Shown here: positions 52,674 to 61,701 of the stretch, piece by piece | Layout: the number at the start of each line of letters is the position of its first letter | Numbering within the stretch: the first letter of the stretch is position 1 | Assembly: GCF_007676705.1 (NCBI RefSeq) | Contig: NZ_VEBF01000002.1 | Span: 1,178,001 to 1,242,000, forward strand | DNA: 64,000 nucleotides | Reading direction: 5' to 3' | Source of the DNA: Paenibacillus xylanexedens | Lineage (GTDB): Bacteria > Bacillota > Bacilli > Paenibacillales > Paenibacillaceae | Program-made: the position numbers and the translations under genes | The notes under the pieces: model-generated | Database searches by the model: none | What the model was told of the DNA's origin: nothing | What the model saw: the letters and a program-made list of their open reading frames with translations, nothing else

Positions 52674-53333
52674 CTATGCGTTCTTCCGCACAAATTTATG
52701 TGCGCCTCCAACCGCGACTACCAGACAAGCCATCGCTGTGGGTAGTAGCGTATGCACCTCTGATGCCATTCCTCCCAGCCACTCTCCCAACTTGGGATCT
52801 TTCATTACCATCTCACCTGCTGTGAAGGCCAGAATGCCTGAGCCGACGAATACCAGAATCGGAAATCGCTTCAACAAACCAACAATTAGACCGCTCCCCC
52901 ATACGACAATAGGAATACTGATGGCAATCCCGATGACGATCAAAGCCAGATCCCCATCCGCCAATGCTGCTATAGCCAAGACATTATCCAGACTCATTAC
53001 AAAATCGGCAATCAGAATCGTTTGGATGGCTTTCCAGGTCGTCGAAGCCTCTCTAATATGTACTTCATCATCATTTTGAAGCAGCAGCTTCACTGCAATC
53101 CACAGTAACAGCAGCCCACCTGCGGCCTGGATAAACGGAATTCCCAGCAATAATACTGCTACGAAGGTTAATACGCAGCGTAACACTACCGCACCAAAAG
53201 CCCCCCACCATACCGCCTTTTTACGTTGTATCGGTGGCAGATCCTTGCTGGCAAGCGCAATAACAACCGCATTATCTCCACTTAATACCAGATTGATCAT
53301 TAAAATCTCAGTTAACAGCCATAGCGTATCCAT
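52674..53333 (-). CDS. TerC-family integral membrane protein (YjbE-like), probable metal exporter
   Basis: 219 aa, about seven transmembrane helices. The two TerC motifs are MINLVLSGDNAVVIALA and LIADFVMSLDNVLAIAALADGD; the paired acidic residues are thought to bind metal. TerC proteins of Bacillus have been linked to manganese export and metalation of secreted proteins. The ATG at 53333 (MDTLWLLTEI) is used, with GGGGGG upstream, rather than the frame start at 53351. It is divergent from a second terC with an 87-bp gap. Confidence 0.9.
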   Translation of the reverse strand: MDTLWLLTEILMINLVLSGDNAVVIALASKDLPPIQRKKAVWWGAFGAVVLRCVLTFVAVLLLGIPFIQAAGGLLLLWIAVKLLLQNDDEVHIREASTTWKAIQTILIADFVMSLDNVLAIAALADGDLALIVIGIAISIPIVVWGSGLIVGLLKRFPILVFVGSGILAFTAGEMVMKDPKLGEWLGGMASEVHTLLPTAMACLVVAVGGAHKFVRKNA

Positions 53334-53420
53334 GTCCTCATCCCCCCACATTAACTTGTATGTCAGAGTTGTCCATGCTATTCTTAATGATTGAACAGTA
53401 TATAAGGAGTGACATATCCC

Positions 53421-54131
53421 ATGGAGCTATTTAGTCCCACATTCTGGCTGGCTTTGTTGAACGTTGTCTTTATTGATCTTATTCTGGCTGGAGACAATGC
53501 AATCGTCATTGGCCTGGCAGCTCGAAATTTGCACCCTTCCGTGCAGAAAAAGGCGATTTTATACGGAACCGGTGGTGCACTTCTGATTCGAATTTTGGCA
53601 ACGGTTGTTGTGTTATGGTTGCTTAAGGTTCCTTGGCTCTTGCTTGTAGGGGGCATACTTCTGATCTGGATTGCCTATAAATTATTGGCGGATCAGGGGG
53701 ATGAACACAATGATATTCAGGCGGGAACTTCCTTATGGACCGCTATTCGTACCATTGTGATCGCGGATGCAGCCATGGGATTAGATAACGTGATTGCAGT
53801 CGCTGGAGCTGCGCAGCAGCATCTCGTGCTTGTCATTCTCGGACTCTTAATCAGCGTACCGATCATTGTCTGGGGTAGTACCCTGTTTATCAAGCTCATC
53901 AATCATTTCCCTTGGATCATCTATGTTGGAGCCATCGTTCTCGGGTATACGGCTTCCAATATGATTACTGAGGAGCAGCGACTCTTGCCTTACTTTACTG
54001 AACATCCGGCATTGCGCATTCTCTTCATCGTTGTCGTTATTGCAGGTGTAGTCTTTGCCGGTTATCGCAAACGCTCCAGCAGCTCCAGCAACAAGGGATC
54101 TGGAGGAGAACAGCAGCGCTCCTATTCATAG
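53421..54131 (+). CDS. TerC-family integral membrane protein, second copy
   Basis: 236 aa from the ATG at 53421 (MELFSPTFWLALLNVVFIDLILAGDNAIVIGLAARNL), with AAGGAGTGA 10 nt upstream. The second motif is IVIADAAMGLDNVIAVAGAAQQH. About seven membrane helices and a Ser/Gly-rich cytoplasmic tail (RSSSSSNKGSGGEQQ) absent from the divergent neighbour. The two proteins share the motif layout but differ enough in loops to be paralogues rather than a recent duplication. The reaction is inferred from the family. Confidence 0.9.
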   Translation: MELFSPTFWLALLNVVFIDLILAGDNAIVIGLAARNLHPSVQKKAILYGTGGALLIRILATVVVLWLLKVPWLLLVGGILLIWIAYKLLADQGDEHNDIQAGTSLWTAIRTIVIADAAMGLDNVIAVAGAAQQHLVLVILGLLISVPIIVWGSTLFIKLINHFPWIIYVGAIVLGYTASNMITEEQRLLPYFTEHPALRILFIVVVIAGVVFAGYRKRSSSSSNKGSGGEQQRSYS

Positions 54132-54166
54132 GGGTATCTAATCTAAAATGTCTTCTGAATACAGCA

Positions 54167-54206
54167 AAGGACTGAACGATATTACATCGGACAGTCCTTT
54201 TTTGCA
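54167..54206. terminator. Terminator between terC and thiI, usable on both strands
   Basis: AAAGGACTG (54167-54175) pairs with CAGTCCTTT (54193-54201), with an inner CGAT/ATCG. TTTTTTGC follows on the plus strand. It would stop terC transcription; the minus-strand side is less T-rich but could also stop thiI. Confidence 0.88.
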
Positions 54207-54252
54207 GTTAACATAGCCCTTATTATGTCAGCCATGCTAATTTTTATTGAGT

Positions 54253-55500
54253 TTAGAACCAATCATCCTTTAACCCATTATCACCTGTCTGATTGGATAC
54301 CACGGAAGTTTCACCGGCATGCAGTGTGATCGTTTCTGTCTGCTCTACCGCCTGAGCCAGCCACTCTGGCAACAGGCTCATTGTCGATTCAATTTTATCC
54401 ACAATCCGAAGATTTGGATTGGTTGAAGGCGACTTTGGCACGAAGAGAGTACAGCAATCCTCATATGGCAAAATAGATATGTCATACGTTCCGATCTGTT
54501 TGGATAGGGTGATGATCTCCTGTTTATCCATCATGACCAGTGGCCGCAGCAGCGGTAGATCCGTCGCACGACCAATGACGTTCATACTCGGAAGAGTTTG
54601 ACTCGCTACTTGGCCCAGACTATCCCCGGTAATCAGTGCGAGTGCACGCTCACGCTCGGCAAGTTTGGAGGCAATTCGTAGCATTGAACGTCTCATCAGC
54701 GTAATAATCAGGTTATCCTGACCCAGTTGGGTAAATGCCGTTTGAATCTCTGTAAATGGAACCAGATGCAGCTTAATTGTTCCTGCATGATCAGCAAGGA
54801 CACGCGCCAAATCAATGACTTTCTCTTTGGCACGCTCGCTTGTGAACGGGTAACTGTAGAAATGGACACATTCCACTTCCAGTCCACGGCGCATGGAAGA
54901 CCAAGCTGCAACGGGACTGTCTATTCCACCTGACAGCAGCACCATCGCTTTTCCATTCGTACCCAGTGGAAACCCACCTACTGCCGGAATGGTTTCGTTG
55001 AAAATATAGGTGCCCTGATCCCGAATTTCCACTCGCAGTTCAATATCAGGTTGACGAACATCAACACTTAATTGCTGAAATTTCCGAAGGATCGGGGAAC
55101 CAACCAAATGATTCATTTCATGTGAAGAGTTCGGAAACTCCTTCCATACCCGCCTTACATTCACCTTGAATGTGGTGCCTTCCTTGAATTCATCTTCTCT
55201 TTCGTCCATAAACGCAACTGCTGTTTTCACAATTTCATCGAGCTCGGATGGGGTGACTTTAACCGGACTAATCGACATTACACCGAATACCCGCTTCAGC
55301 ACCTTAATCAGTTCAGTATGTGATTCACCGCCGAGATCCACATAGACACGGCCATATTCTTTACGAAGGCTCGCTCCAGGGTAAGGTTTAAGCAAGGCTT
55401 TCACCTGTGTAATGATCGTTTTTTCAAATCGGGCACGATTCTTCCCTTTTAACATAAACTCTCCGAAACGGAGAAGCAGCATATCATATTTCATATCCAT
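54253..55500 (-). CDS. thiI: tRNA 4-thiouridine synthetase ThiI, short form
   Basis: Adenylates U8 of tRNA and inserts sulfur to make 4-thiouridine. NFLD and THUMP domains cover residues ~1-170; the PP-loop pyrophosphatase motif SGGIDSP is at 190-196. The conserved Cys pair is at 349-350 in ILPYEDCCTLF. There is no C-terminal rhodanese domain, so sulfur is expected to come directly from the adjacent cysteine desulfurase, as shown for the B. subtilis NifZ-ThiI pair. 415 aa; its start follows the desulfurase stop with no gap. Confidence 0.95.
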   Translation of the reverse strand: MDMKYDMLLLRFGEFMLKGKNRARFEKTIITQVKALLKPYPGASLRKEYGRVYVDLGGESHTELIKVLKRVFGVMSISPVKVTPSELDEIVKTAVAFMDEREDEFKEGTTFKVNVRRVWKEFPNSSHEMNHLVGSPILRKFQQLSVDVRQPDIELRVEIRDQGTYIFNETIPAVGGFPLGTNGKAMVLLSGGIDSPVAAWSSMRRGLEVECVHFYSYPFTSERAKEKVIDLARVLADHAGTIKLHLVPFTEIQTAFTQLGQDNLIITLMRRSMLRIASKLAERERALALITGDSLGQVASQTLPSMNVIGRATDLPLLRPLVMMDKQEIITLSKQIGTYDISILPYEDCCTLFVPKSPSTNPNLRIVDKIESTMSLLPEWLAQAVEQTETITLHAGETSVVSNQTGDNGLKDDWF

Positions 55501-56649
55501 TCACATCCGCCTTTCGAGGGGTCGCAGCTGCGCCACCATCTGATGTAAAGCCTGCTCAAGCAAGGCTACATCTTCTTCTGTATGTTCATCTCCAAGACTA
55601 ATACGCAATCCACCAGCAGCACAAGCTGTATCTCTGCCCATCGCAAGCAGAGCCCGACTCGGTTCAGCCGAACGTGAAGAACAGGCCGATTGGGTGGATA
55701 TCGTTACGCCCAGTTGCTCCAAGGTGTGCAGCGCCACTTCTGCCTTCATCCCGGGATAGGAGAAATGCACAATATGAGGTGCCCCCTCTTGGCGACTGTT
55801 CAATTCAAATTCAGGAATGGCACGTATCGTTTCCATTAATCGATCACGGAACACCGTTGTACGCCGGGCAAAATCAACCTGATCTTCTGCTGCCATCCGC
55901 ATGGCCTTTGCCATACCTACCAGCAAGGCCACGTTTTCTGTGCCTGCTCTTAGGCCCTGCTCCTGTGATCCACCTGACAATAATGGCGTAAGCTCCACTC
56001 CGCTTCGCACATACAGGAGGCCTGCACCCTTCGGTCCACGGATCTTGTGAGCAGACAGACTGTACAGATCTGCACCCCAAGCGGCAGGTGCTGCTTCCAT
56101 TTTCCCAAACCCTTGCACACCATCCACATGGAAAAGCACGCGTGGTGCTTTCTTTTTGAGCTGTTTGCCGATCTCTCCAATCGGATGAATGGCCCCTGTT
56201 TCATTGTTTACATGCATCAGACTCACAAGCACCGTGTCTGGCTTAATCGCGTCTACAACCTGCTGAGCATTCACCACACCATCGGAATTGACAGGAATTA
56301 GCGTCACGTCCCATCCCCACTGCTGCAGTTGCATAAAACTTTCATACACCGAGGCATGCTCGGTAGCTGTTGTGATGATGTGTCTGCCACGTGACTGATA
56401 ACGTAATGCTGCACCTTTTATCGCGAGATTATTACTCTCGGTCGCACCGGAAGTAAACACAATCTCTTCAGGCTTAACACCTATTGCCGCAGCACAGCCG
56501 GATCGAGCACGACGCAACAATTGATCTGCACGCTCTCCATATCCATGAATAGAGGACGGATTTCCGAATTGTGTCTCCATAATTTCGGCCATCGTACGAA
56601 TCACATCCGGATGGGGAGGTGTGGTTGCAGCATAATCAAAATATTTCAA
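55501..56649 (-). CDS. nifZ: Cysteine desulfurase, NifS/IscS family, partner of ThiI
   Basis: PLP-dependent removal of sulfur from L-cysteine as a persulfide. FDYAATTPPHPDV at the start, PLP-binding HASVYESF and HVDGVQGFGK, Schiff-base Lys K202 in SLSAHKIRGPKG, and the active-site Cys C323 in TQSACSSRSAEPSRALLAMG. 382 aa. Adjacent to thiI without a gap, which argues that it supplies sulfur for 4-thiouridine rather than for general Fe-S assembly. The symbol follows the B. subtilis thiI-linked gene. Confidence 0.93.
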   Translation of the reverse strand: MKYFDYAATTPPHPDVIRTMAEIMETQFGNPSSIHGYGERADQLLRRARSGCAAAIGVKPEEIVFTSGATESNNLAIKGAALRYQSRGRHIITTATEHASVYESFMQLQQWGWDVTLIPVNSDGVVNAQQVVDAIKPDTVLVSLMHVNNETGAIHPIGEIGKQLKKKAPRVLFHVDGVQGFGKMEAAPAAWGADLYSLSAHKIRGPKGAGLLYVRSGVELTPLLSGGSQEQGLRAGTENVALLVGMAKAMRMAAEDQVDFARRTTVFRDRLMETIRAIPEFELNSRQEGAPHIVHFSYPGMKAEVALHTLEQLGVTISTQSACSSRSAEPSRALLAMGRDTACAAGGLRISLGDEHTEEDVALLEQALHQMVAQLRPLERRM

Positions 56650-56821
56650 ATGAGGTTAGACCTCCCTTATCTCTTCGTTCATGAATCTACTGTGAGCATT
56701 GTAACACGATACCCATACAACACAAAAAGACCAACTGGGAACAGACGGTTTTAAGCGCCACTGTCCCCACATTTGATCTCATCCTGCCTATGATGGTTAT
56801 CGCCAATGTCTTTCTGTGAGT

Positions 56822-57568
56822 TTAGATCACATATTTCGACTGTGCCTTCTCCACCTTGGAGATATAATTCTGAGTTTCTGAAGGCAGACGGTTAAGCACA
56901 CTCATCAGTTCGCTATCACTCGACACACCCAGACGTGAAACACGACCCGGTCCTGCATTATATGCTGCAAGTGCCATCTTCACTTCTCCACCGAAACGCT
57001 GGAGCTGAAGGGAAAGATATTTAGTACCCGCATCAATGTTCTGGGCAGGATCAAATGAATTACTCACACCCAGCCCTGCAGCCGTGCCATCCATTAATTG
57101 CATAAGACCCTTGGCACCTGCGGAGGACACCACATTCGGGTTAAAATTGGATTCTGTATCAATGACGGCTTTGATCAACGATTCAGGAACACCATACTTG
57201 GCGCTTGCCTCCGCAATCAAAGATTCAAAATCCGTAGGTACAGATGCACCGGAATCCACAATGCCGGTATCGGATAAAGACTCAACGATGTTATTGGAGA
57301 CAGAGGACGACCCTGCCGTATTCATATCCGGATTGTACGTGCTTCCAAGTTGCAGCCACAAAAGACCATCACTGGATCTTTTGGAGACCGTTTCGGTTGA
57401 ACCGTTCATGTTCGTCGCATTGGAACCCGTGCCTAACAGCCCGTCCATCATATTGGCAAAATCCACTGTTGAACCAGCATCTGGGGCTGATCCATTGGTT
57501 TGGTTATTATTCACATTGGACAATTGCAGTTCCAACAACTGCCGCGATCCGCGTGGATCAATCTGCAT
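56822..57568 (-). CDS. Lytic transglycosylase (SLT domain), no signal peptide
   Basis: 248 aa. The C-terminal ~130 residues are a goose-lysozyme-like SLT domain: catalytic Glu E139 in AVIDTESNFNPNVVSSAGAKGLMQLM, then the AAYNAGPGRV motif near 210. The N-terminal ~110 residues are low-complexity, rich in Ser, Asn and Thr, and carry no hydrophobic signal. It resembles Bacillus YjbJ. The export route is unknown; a non-classical pathway or release on lysis is possible. ATG with GGGAGTGG upstream, preceded by AT-rich non-coding sequence. Confidence 0.9.
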   Translation of the reverse strand: MQIDPRGSRQLLELQLSNVNNNQTNGSAPDAGSTVDFANMMDGLLGTGSNATNMNGSTETVSKRSSDGLLWLQLGSTYNPDMNTAGSSSVSNNIVESLSDTGIVDSGASVPTDFESLIAEASAKYGVPESLIKAVIDTESNFNPNVVSSAGAKGLMQLMDGTAAGLGVSNSFDPAQNIDAGTKYLSLQLQRFGGEVKMALAAYNAGPGRVSRLGVSSDSELMSVLNRLPSETQNYISKVEKAQSKYVI

Positions 57569-57690
57569 GCGTTATATCCACTCCCGTATAATTAAGCGTA
57601 TTATGACCTTATTCTACATCGTTTTACAGCAAGGTTCCATTGTTTTCAAAAAAATAAATGTATCACGCCGCCTAACCTGCACATATACGA

Positions 57691-57734
57691 AAAAAACCTT
57701 CTGTATATCACCACATTGGGGTGAGAACAGAAGG
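57691..57734 (-). terminator. Rho-independent terminator after the 57759 gene
   Basis: Minus-strand stem CCTTCTGT/ACAGAAGG (57734-57727 with 57704-57697) and inner CACCCC/GGTG, followed by TTTTTTTCG. 25 bp past the stop codon. Confidence 0.88.
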
Positions 57735-57758
57735 CTATTGAATGAACAATTGTATACT

Positions 57759-58172
57759 CTAGCGAGCGAATGGAATCATGAAAAAATAACTGAGCGTGGC
57801 TACAATACCCAGTCCAATGGACCAAGCTCCCGCTGTTTTCCGACCATTCACATAGGCATAGTAACCCAGTACGGCTGCTGCCGGTCCAAGTACGATTGAC
57901 CACATGAATAAGGACGCGATCCCGAAGGCAAGCCCCATGTAACCCGCGACCTTGCCTGTTGACTCCATAACACGGTCTGCCTCATGCTTCTCAGGTACGT
58001 GTTCTGAACGCTCGGTGCCTCCAGTTCTTACCACAGTCGGAGGAGCAACCTCTGCCCCATATTCTTCCCGATGTGTTTTTCTTGGATAATCGACACGCAT
58101 ACGCTGTTTTTCACCTTCTACATTGGTTTCAGGGCGATCTTTAAAATTAAACTTATTATCGTCATTTTTCAT
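57759..58172 (-). CDS. Small membrane protein, DUF4190-like
   Basis: 137 aa. The first ~65 residues are charged and hydrophilic (NFKDRPETNVEGEKQRMRVDY, HVPEKHEADRVMEST); the C-terminal half has two membrane helices (GYMGLAFGIASLFMWSIVLGPAAAVLGYYAYVNG and AWSIGLGIVATLSYFFMIPF), whose GxxxGIxS...GPxAxxLG pattern resembles DUF4190 proteins. Function unknown. ATG start; downstream of a DUF1540 gene by 36 bp and possibly cotranscribed with it. Confidence 0.7.
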   Translation of the reverse strand: MKNDDNKFNFKDRPETNVEGEKQRMRVDYPRKTHREEYGAEVAPPTVVRTGGTERSEHVPEKHEADRVMESTGKVAGYMGLAFGIASLFMWSIVLGPAAAVLGYYAYVNGRKTAGAWSIGLGIVATLSYFFMIPFAR

Positions 58173-58208
58173 TTGGAAGCACCTCCGTTATGAAATAGGG
58201 ATGACTGC

Positions 58209-58427
58209 TCACTTGGGTTTGAACGTGTGACAGCATGTTGCAGAGGATGTACGTGCATGATCATGGTGGTCAGAGTCAAATGTTTCACCGGCAAATTCTT
58301 CATGCAGACGACGGGTGGCATGTTGGTCAATGTCAATCATGATGGCATCAGCTTGGCAGAAGTTGTTTTCTCCCCAAAAGTTGCAGTTGGAGACGCTGCA
58401 TTTGACAATAGGTTTGTCTTGGCTCAT
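58209..58427 (-). CDS. DUF1540 cysteine-rich small protein
   Basis: 72 aa with a DUF1540 motif: VKCSVSNCNFWGENNFCQADAIMIDID at the N-terminus (Cys-x4-Cys...Cys spacing) and TSSATCCHTFKPK at the end, joined by a His/Asp-rich stretch (SDHHDHAR). The Cys and His residues suggest metal binding; the family has no assigned function and is common in spore formers. ATG with CGAGGTGAT upstream. Confidence 0.8.
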   Translation of the reverse strand: MSQDKPIVKCSVSNCNFWGENNFCQADAIMIDIDQHATRRLHEEFAGETFDSDHHDHARTSSATCCHTFKPK

Positions 58428-58534
58428 TTTTTATCACCTCGAGTACTATTGTCTCCCCGCCACAAAACCGATATTCCCCGTCGAAATGCCAGATGATGAC
58501 ATGATCTCGTCTTGGTCTGATCCTTATATAAAGA

Positions 58535-58564
58535 CACAAAAAAACCGCCACAAGGGCGGTTTTG
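58535..58564 (-). terminator. Rho-independent terminator after the DUF3907 gene
   Basis: Minus-strand stem AAACCGCC/GGCGGTTT around CTTGT, followed by TTTTTGTG. 30 bp beyond the stop of the upstream gene, separating it from the DUF1540 gene. Confidence 0.9.
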
Positions 58565-58593
58565 TCCAATTTCATATCAGGTTTTAACAGGAA

Positions 58594-59100
58594 TTAGGCG
58601 TGATTACGCTGATTCTGCATACGGCGCTGAGTCAGGTAGTCACTTTCATAATATGCCAGATCATCGCGCAATTCTTCGTACGTTTTGGAAACCTCAAGAA
58701 TGACATCCCGTACCGAACGGATTGGCTTGTCACGGAAACGAATGGCATCTTGTCCCGTATAAGCATATCTTCCGTCTTCAGAATAACATTCATTTTTAGG
58801 ATAGAAAAAGCTGTTTACGCATTGGTGATACGTATTATAAAGAGCCTTTTCGGCAAAATCGACATCAAAGTTGGCACGACGCAGCACAACGCCAAGTTTT
58901 TCGTAAGAAACTTCAGAAAAAACGAGCAAATGACGGAGATCTGAAAGAAATCCTTTGTAGAAGGCTGTTGATTCTTCCGTCTGATTCTGATCCAGTTCAG
59001 GCAAGGCATTTTCATTCAAAAATTTTTCGATCCGATCGATAGCCGGTTTTAACTTTTCCCTAGTTGACTCACATGTTTTCTGTACATTGGCTGCTGACAT
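58594..59100 (-). CDS. ypuI: DUF3907 protein (YpuI-like)
   Basis: 168 aa, soluble, mainly helical. Family-like segments are FYKGFLSDLRHLLVFSEVSYEKLGVVLRRANFD (quoted: LRHLLVFSEVSYEKLG), KALYNTYHQCVNSFFYPKNECYSEDGRYAYTGQDAIRF and RDVILEVSKTYEELRDDLAYYESDYLTQRRMQ. No catalytic motif is evident. B. subtilis YpuI has no assigned role. ATG with AAGGGGGAG upstream; own terminator. Confidence 0.75.
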   Translation of the reverse strand: MSAANVQKTCESTREKLKPAIDRIEKFLNENALPELDQNQTEESTAFYKGFLSDLRHLLVFSEVSYEKLGVVLRRANFDVDFAEKALYNTYHQCVNSFFYPKNECYSEDGRYAYTGQDAIRFRDKPIRSVRDVILEVSKTYEELRDDLAYYESDYLTQRRMQNQRNHA

Positions 59101-59382
59101 AAAGGTAGCTCCCCCTTAAATAAGTCCTTACATATAGGTCGGCCAACGGTGGTTTTCCCCTGACCTTTGAATTCTCAGCTATAATCCTACCATAAAAAGA
59201 TGACGAGCGGTATCCCTTAATCAGGCTTTCCGTTTCTACCATCAAACATGCCTATTATGCGCAGTTAGACTCGAACTCGGTTGCATAAAAATATCCGCTT
59301 ATCCTAACGATAGATACAACCAGTGACAATGATGAAGCACTGTTGATGATTGTCCAAAATGAACGAAGGAGGTTCCATCCCC

Positions 59383-61257
59383 ATGTCCAGACCGAAATGG
59401 ATTAACTGGGCCATAGCAGCTGGTGCGGGAGCACTCGCCCTGACTCTTCTGCTTCCAACATCCAATCGTCCCGAACCTAAGCCAAGCGCCCTTTCCGACT
59501 CTGCCCATGAAGAGCACACGAACAAACAGCGATTGAAAGTACAGGATGTCAAAGCAACAGATCATCTGACCCGCATGGATGCCAAACAGCACCTCAGTAT
59601 CATGCTGGAGAAAACCTCCACTATGAATACTGCGCAGTTTAATCAATACGTGAAGGATCTCCAACGTTCGCATAAACATATTCGATCCATTCATCTCATG
59701 GATACCAACGGATCATTCAACAAGCCATTTGATCAGGCATCCAAGCAAGGTAGCAAGCTGGAGCAACAGAAGCTTGAACACGCTCTAAACCTTGCCAAAA
59801 AAGCGGTAAACAAACGTCAAAGCTTCGAATCCTCTTCTTTCCCCTTGGGAAAAGAAAAATACTTTGTGATGGGGCAACCTTCGAAAGATGGTAAAAGAGC
59901 TGTGATCGCCTTGTTCAGTCAGAACGTATTGAGTGCTGTTGAGCAACACCAGCGCAAAAATCTGCGCATGATCCCATATCCGCGTGAAGGTAAGTTCAAA
60001 ATTGAGTCCGTTCACCCGGATACCCTTAACGAAATCACGGTAAAAACAGGGCACGACAATGCCAATGCCAGTCATTTTTACGAAAATGAAATTGTTATCC
60101 GTTTTCGGCAGGATCCTGGTGACCGGGATATGCGTATCATTAAATCTGATCTAAGAACGCAGTCTGCGCGTAAGCTGGGATACACGTATGTTTTTCGGTC
60201 AGAACACATGAATTACAAGCAATTGCATAACTATTTCGAAAGCAAATGGAATCCACTCTATATGGAACCCCACTACATGTATTTAACCAATGACACTGTA
60301 ACTGAACAAACAGATGTAACGATACCCAACGATATTTTGTTCTCCGATTATCAGTGGAACCTGCCTGCAATCGAGACAAATCGCGGCTGGAATATTAGCA
60401 AGGGAAACAAGGACGTTATCGTTGCAGTGGTCGACACAGGGGTTGATTTGAATCATCCTGATCTGAAAGGCAAGCTCCTGGAGGGATATAATGTGGTCGA
60501 TCCGGGAAGCCAACCGCTGGATGATGTGGGACATGGCACACACGTTGCCGGCATTATCGGCGCTATTGTTAACAATAACGAAGGCGTGGCAGGCATGAGC
60601 TGGTATAACAAGGTACTTCCGGTCAAAGTACTGGACAACTCTGGTTCAGGCACCACGTATGCCGTTGCTGAAGGTATCATTTGGGCAGCTGATCATGGAG
60701 CCAAAGTCATCAACATGAGTCTTGGCAATTACGCCGATGCCCAATTTCTTCATGACGCCATTAAATACGCTTTTGACCGGGATATCGTCTTGATTGCAGC
60801 TACAGGGAACGATAATACCGAGCGTCCAGGATACCCTGCTGCCTATCCGGAAGTATTTGCCGTGTCCGCTACGGACCCGGATATGAGCAAAGCTTCCTAT
60901 TCCAACTACGGGGATTATGTGGATGTGATGGCCCCTGGGTCCAGTATCGCAAGTACGTATCCGGACAATCAGTATGCAGCTTTGTCTGGTACATCCATGG
61001 CTAGCCCGCATGTAGCAGCACTTGCAGGATTGATTCGTTCCTTGAACCCGGACTTAACCAACACGGAAGTGATGGATCTAATGCGCCAAAGTGTCATTGA
61101 CCTCGGTGATCCGGGTCACGATAAGTATTTCGGCTATGGGCAGATCGATGTCTATAAAGCACTGCAAGCCGCATCAGGCAACAGCGCTCCTCTGCAGTTC
61201 TGGCCCCAGCATGTCAGACAACAAATGGATAATACGATGAAAAAGTATACGCAGTAA
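59383..61257 (+). CDS. Membrane-anchored or secreted subtilisin-family (S8) serine protease
   Basis: 624 aa from the ATG at 59383, with GGAGG 10 nt upstream. A hydrophobic N-terminal segment (WAIAAGAGALALTLLLPT) without an obvious signal-peptidase site is followed by ~300 residues of unassigned sequence, partly helical and basic, ending in a propeptide-like block (NEIVIRFRQDPGDRDMRIIKSDL). The catalytic triad is D351 (VVDTGVDLNHPDL), H384 (GHGTHVAGIIGA) and S538 (SGTSMASPHVAALAGL), all intact. The catalytic domain reaches residue ~610, with a short charged tail. Substrate unknown; the coat gene next to it converges on it and is not in its operon. Confidence 0.93.
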   Translation: MSRPKWINWAIAAGAGALALTLLLPTSNRPEPKPSALSDSAHEEHTNKQRLKVQDVKATDHLTRMDAKQHLSIMLEKTSTMNTAQFNQYVKDLQRSHKHIRSIHLMDTNGSFNKPFDQASKQGSKLEQQKLEHALNLAKKAVNKRQSFESSSFPLGKEKYFVMGQPSKDGKRAVIALFSQNVLSAVEQHQRKNLRMIPYPREGKFKIESVHPDTLNEITVKTGHDNANASHFYENEIVIRFRQDPGDRDMRIIKSDLRTQSARKLGYTYVFRSEHMNYKQLHNYFESKWNPLYMEPHYMYLTNDTVTEQTDVTIPNDILFSDYQWNLPAIETNRGWNISKGNKDVIVAVVDTGVDLNHPDLKGKLLEGYNVVDPGSQPLDDVGHGTHVAGIIGAIVNNNEGVAGMSWYNKVLPVKVLDNSGSGTTYAVAEGIIWAADHGAKVINMSLGNYADAQFLHDAIKYAFDRDIVLIAATGNDNTERPGYPAAYPEVFAVSATDPDMSKASYSNYGDYVDVMAPGSSIASTYPDNQYAALSGTSMASPHVAALAGLIRSLNPDLTNTEVMDLMRQSVIDLGDPGHDKYFGYGQIDVYKALQAASGNSAPLQFWPQHVRQQMDNTMKKYTQ

Positions 61258-61275
61258 GCGTAATGTGGATAATCT

Positions 61276-61322
61276 GTAAAAAATACAAAAGCAGCTGCGC
61301 CCCGGGGCGTACGCTGCTCTTT
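61276..61322. terminator. GC-rich hairpin between the protease and coat genes
   Basis: AGCAGC-tg-CGCC-ccgg-GGCG-tac-GCTGCT (61290-61318). On the minus strand it is followed by TTTTGTATTTTTT, a good terminator for the coat gene; on the plus strand only CTTTGG follows. Confidence 0.72.
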
Positions 61323-61357
61323 GGTTTATATCCAATTCCCCGGGGCACCCGCTGCGA

Positions 61358-61615
61358 TTAGCGTTTGCGAGAAGTTGTGCGGGCTTTGCTTGATTTTTTC
61401 ACGGATTTTTTCTTCGTGTTGTGACTGGATACATAGCAAGAATCTTCCTCTTTGACAACAACTGGGTACATGTGGTGGTGAATTGGAACGCAGTGATGTT
61501 TTTTGATAACTTCAATCGGGTGAATTACAGGCACGATTTGTGGGATGTAGTAATCCTCAACAACCTGGATCGGGTCACAGACAATCGGACAAAGCGGTGG
61601 ACAGTAATGGTTCAT
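61358..61615 (-). CDS. CotD-like spore coat protein
   Basis: 85 aa, rich in His, Pro, Val and Tyr: NHYCPPLCPIVCDPIQVVEDYY, then PVIHPIEVIKKHHCVPIHHHMYPVV, and a Lys/Ser/Arg-rich tail (KKKSVKKSSKARTTSRKR). The HPxxV and HH-rich layout resembles CotD of Bacillus, an inner-coat protein made late in the mother cell. The ATG at 61615 has GGGAG upstream; the earlier in-frame ATG at 61690 would overlap the 3' flank of the next gene and is unlikely. A clear sigma-K promoter could not be picked out. Confidence 0.78.
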   Translation of the reverse strand: MNHYCPPLCPIVCDPIQVVEDYYIPQIVPVIHPIEVIKKHHCVPIHHHMYPVVVKEEDSCYVSSHNTKKKSVKKSSKARTTSRKR

Positions 61616-61701
61616 TTCAAAACCAACTCCCTTTCTGGTGATACTATAACCTATTGCAGCAGGTCGAAAGTGGATTGGATGTATGTCCATACTCCGAAAA
61701 A

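Noticed and set aside
53334..53420. Manganese riboswitch before terC
   Set aside because: The gap is too short and lacks the conserved yybP-ykoY motifs.
61616..61700. Sigma-E or sigma-K promoter for the CotD-like gene
   Set aside because: CATACATC and AATAGGTTA are near-matches to -10 elements, but neither has a correctly spaced -35.
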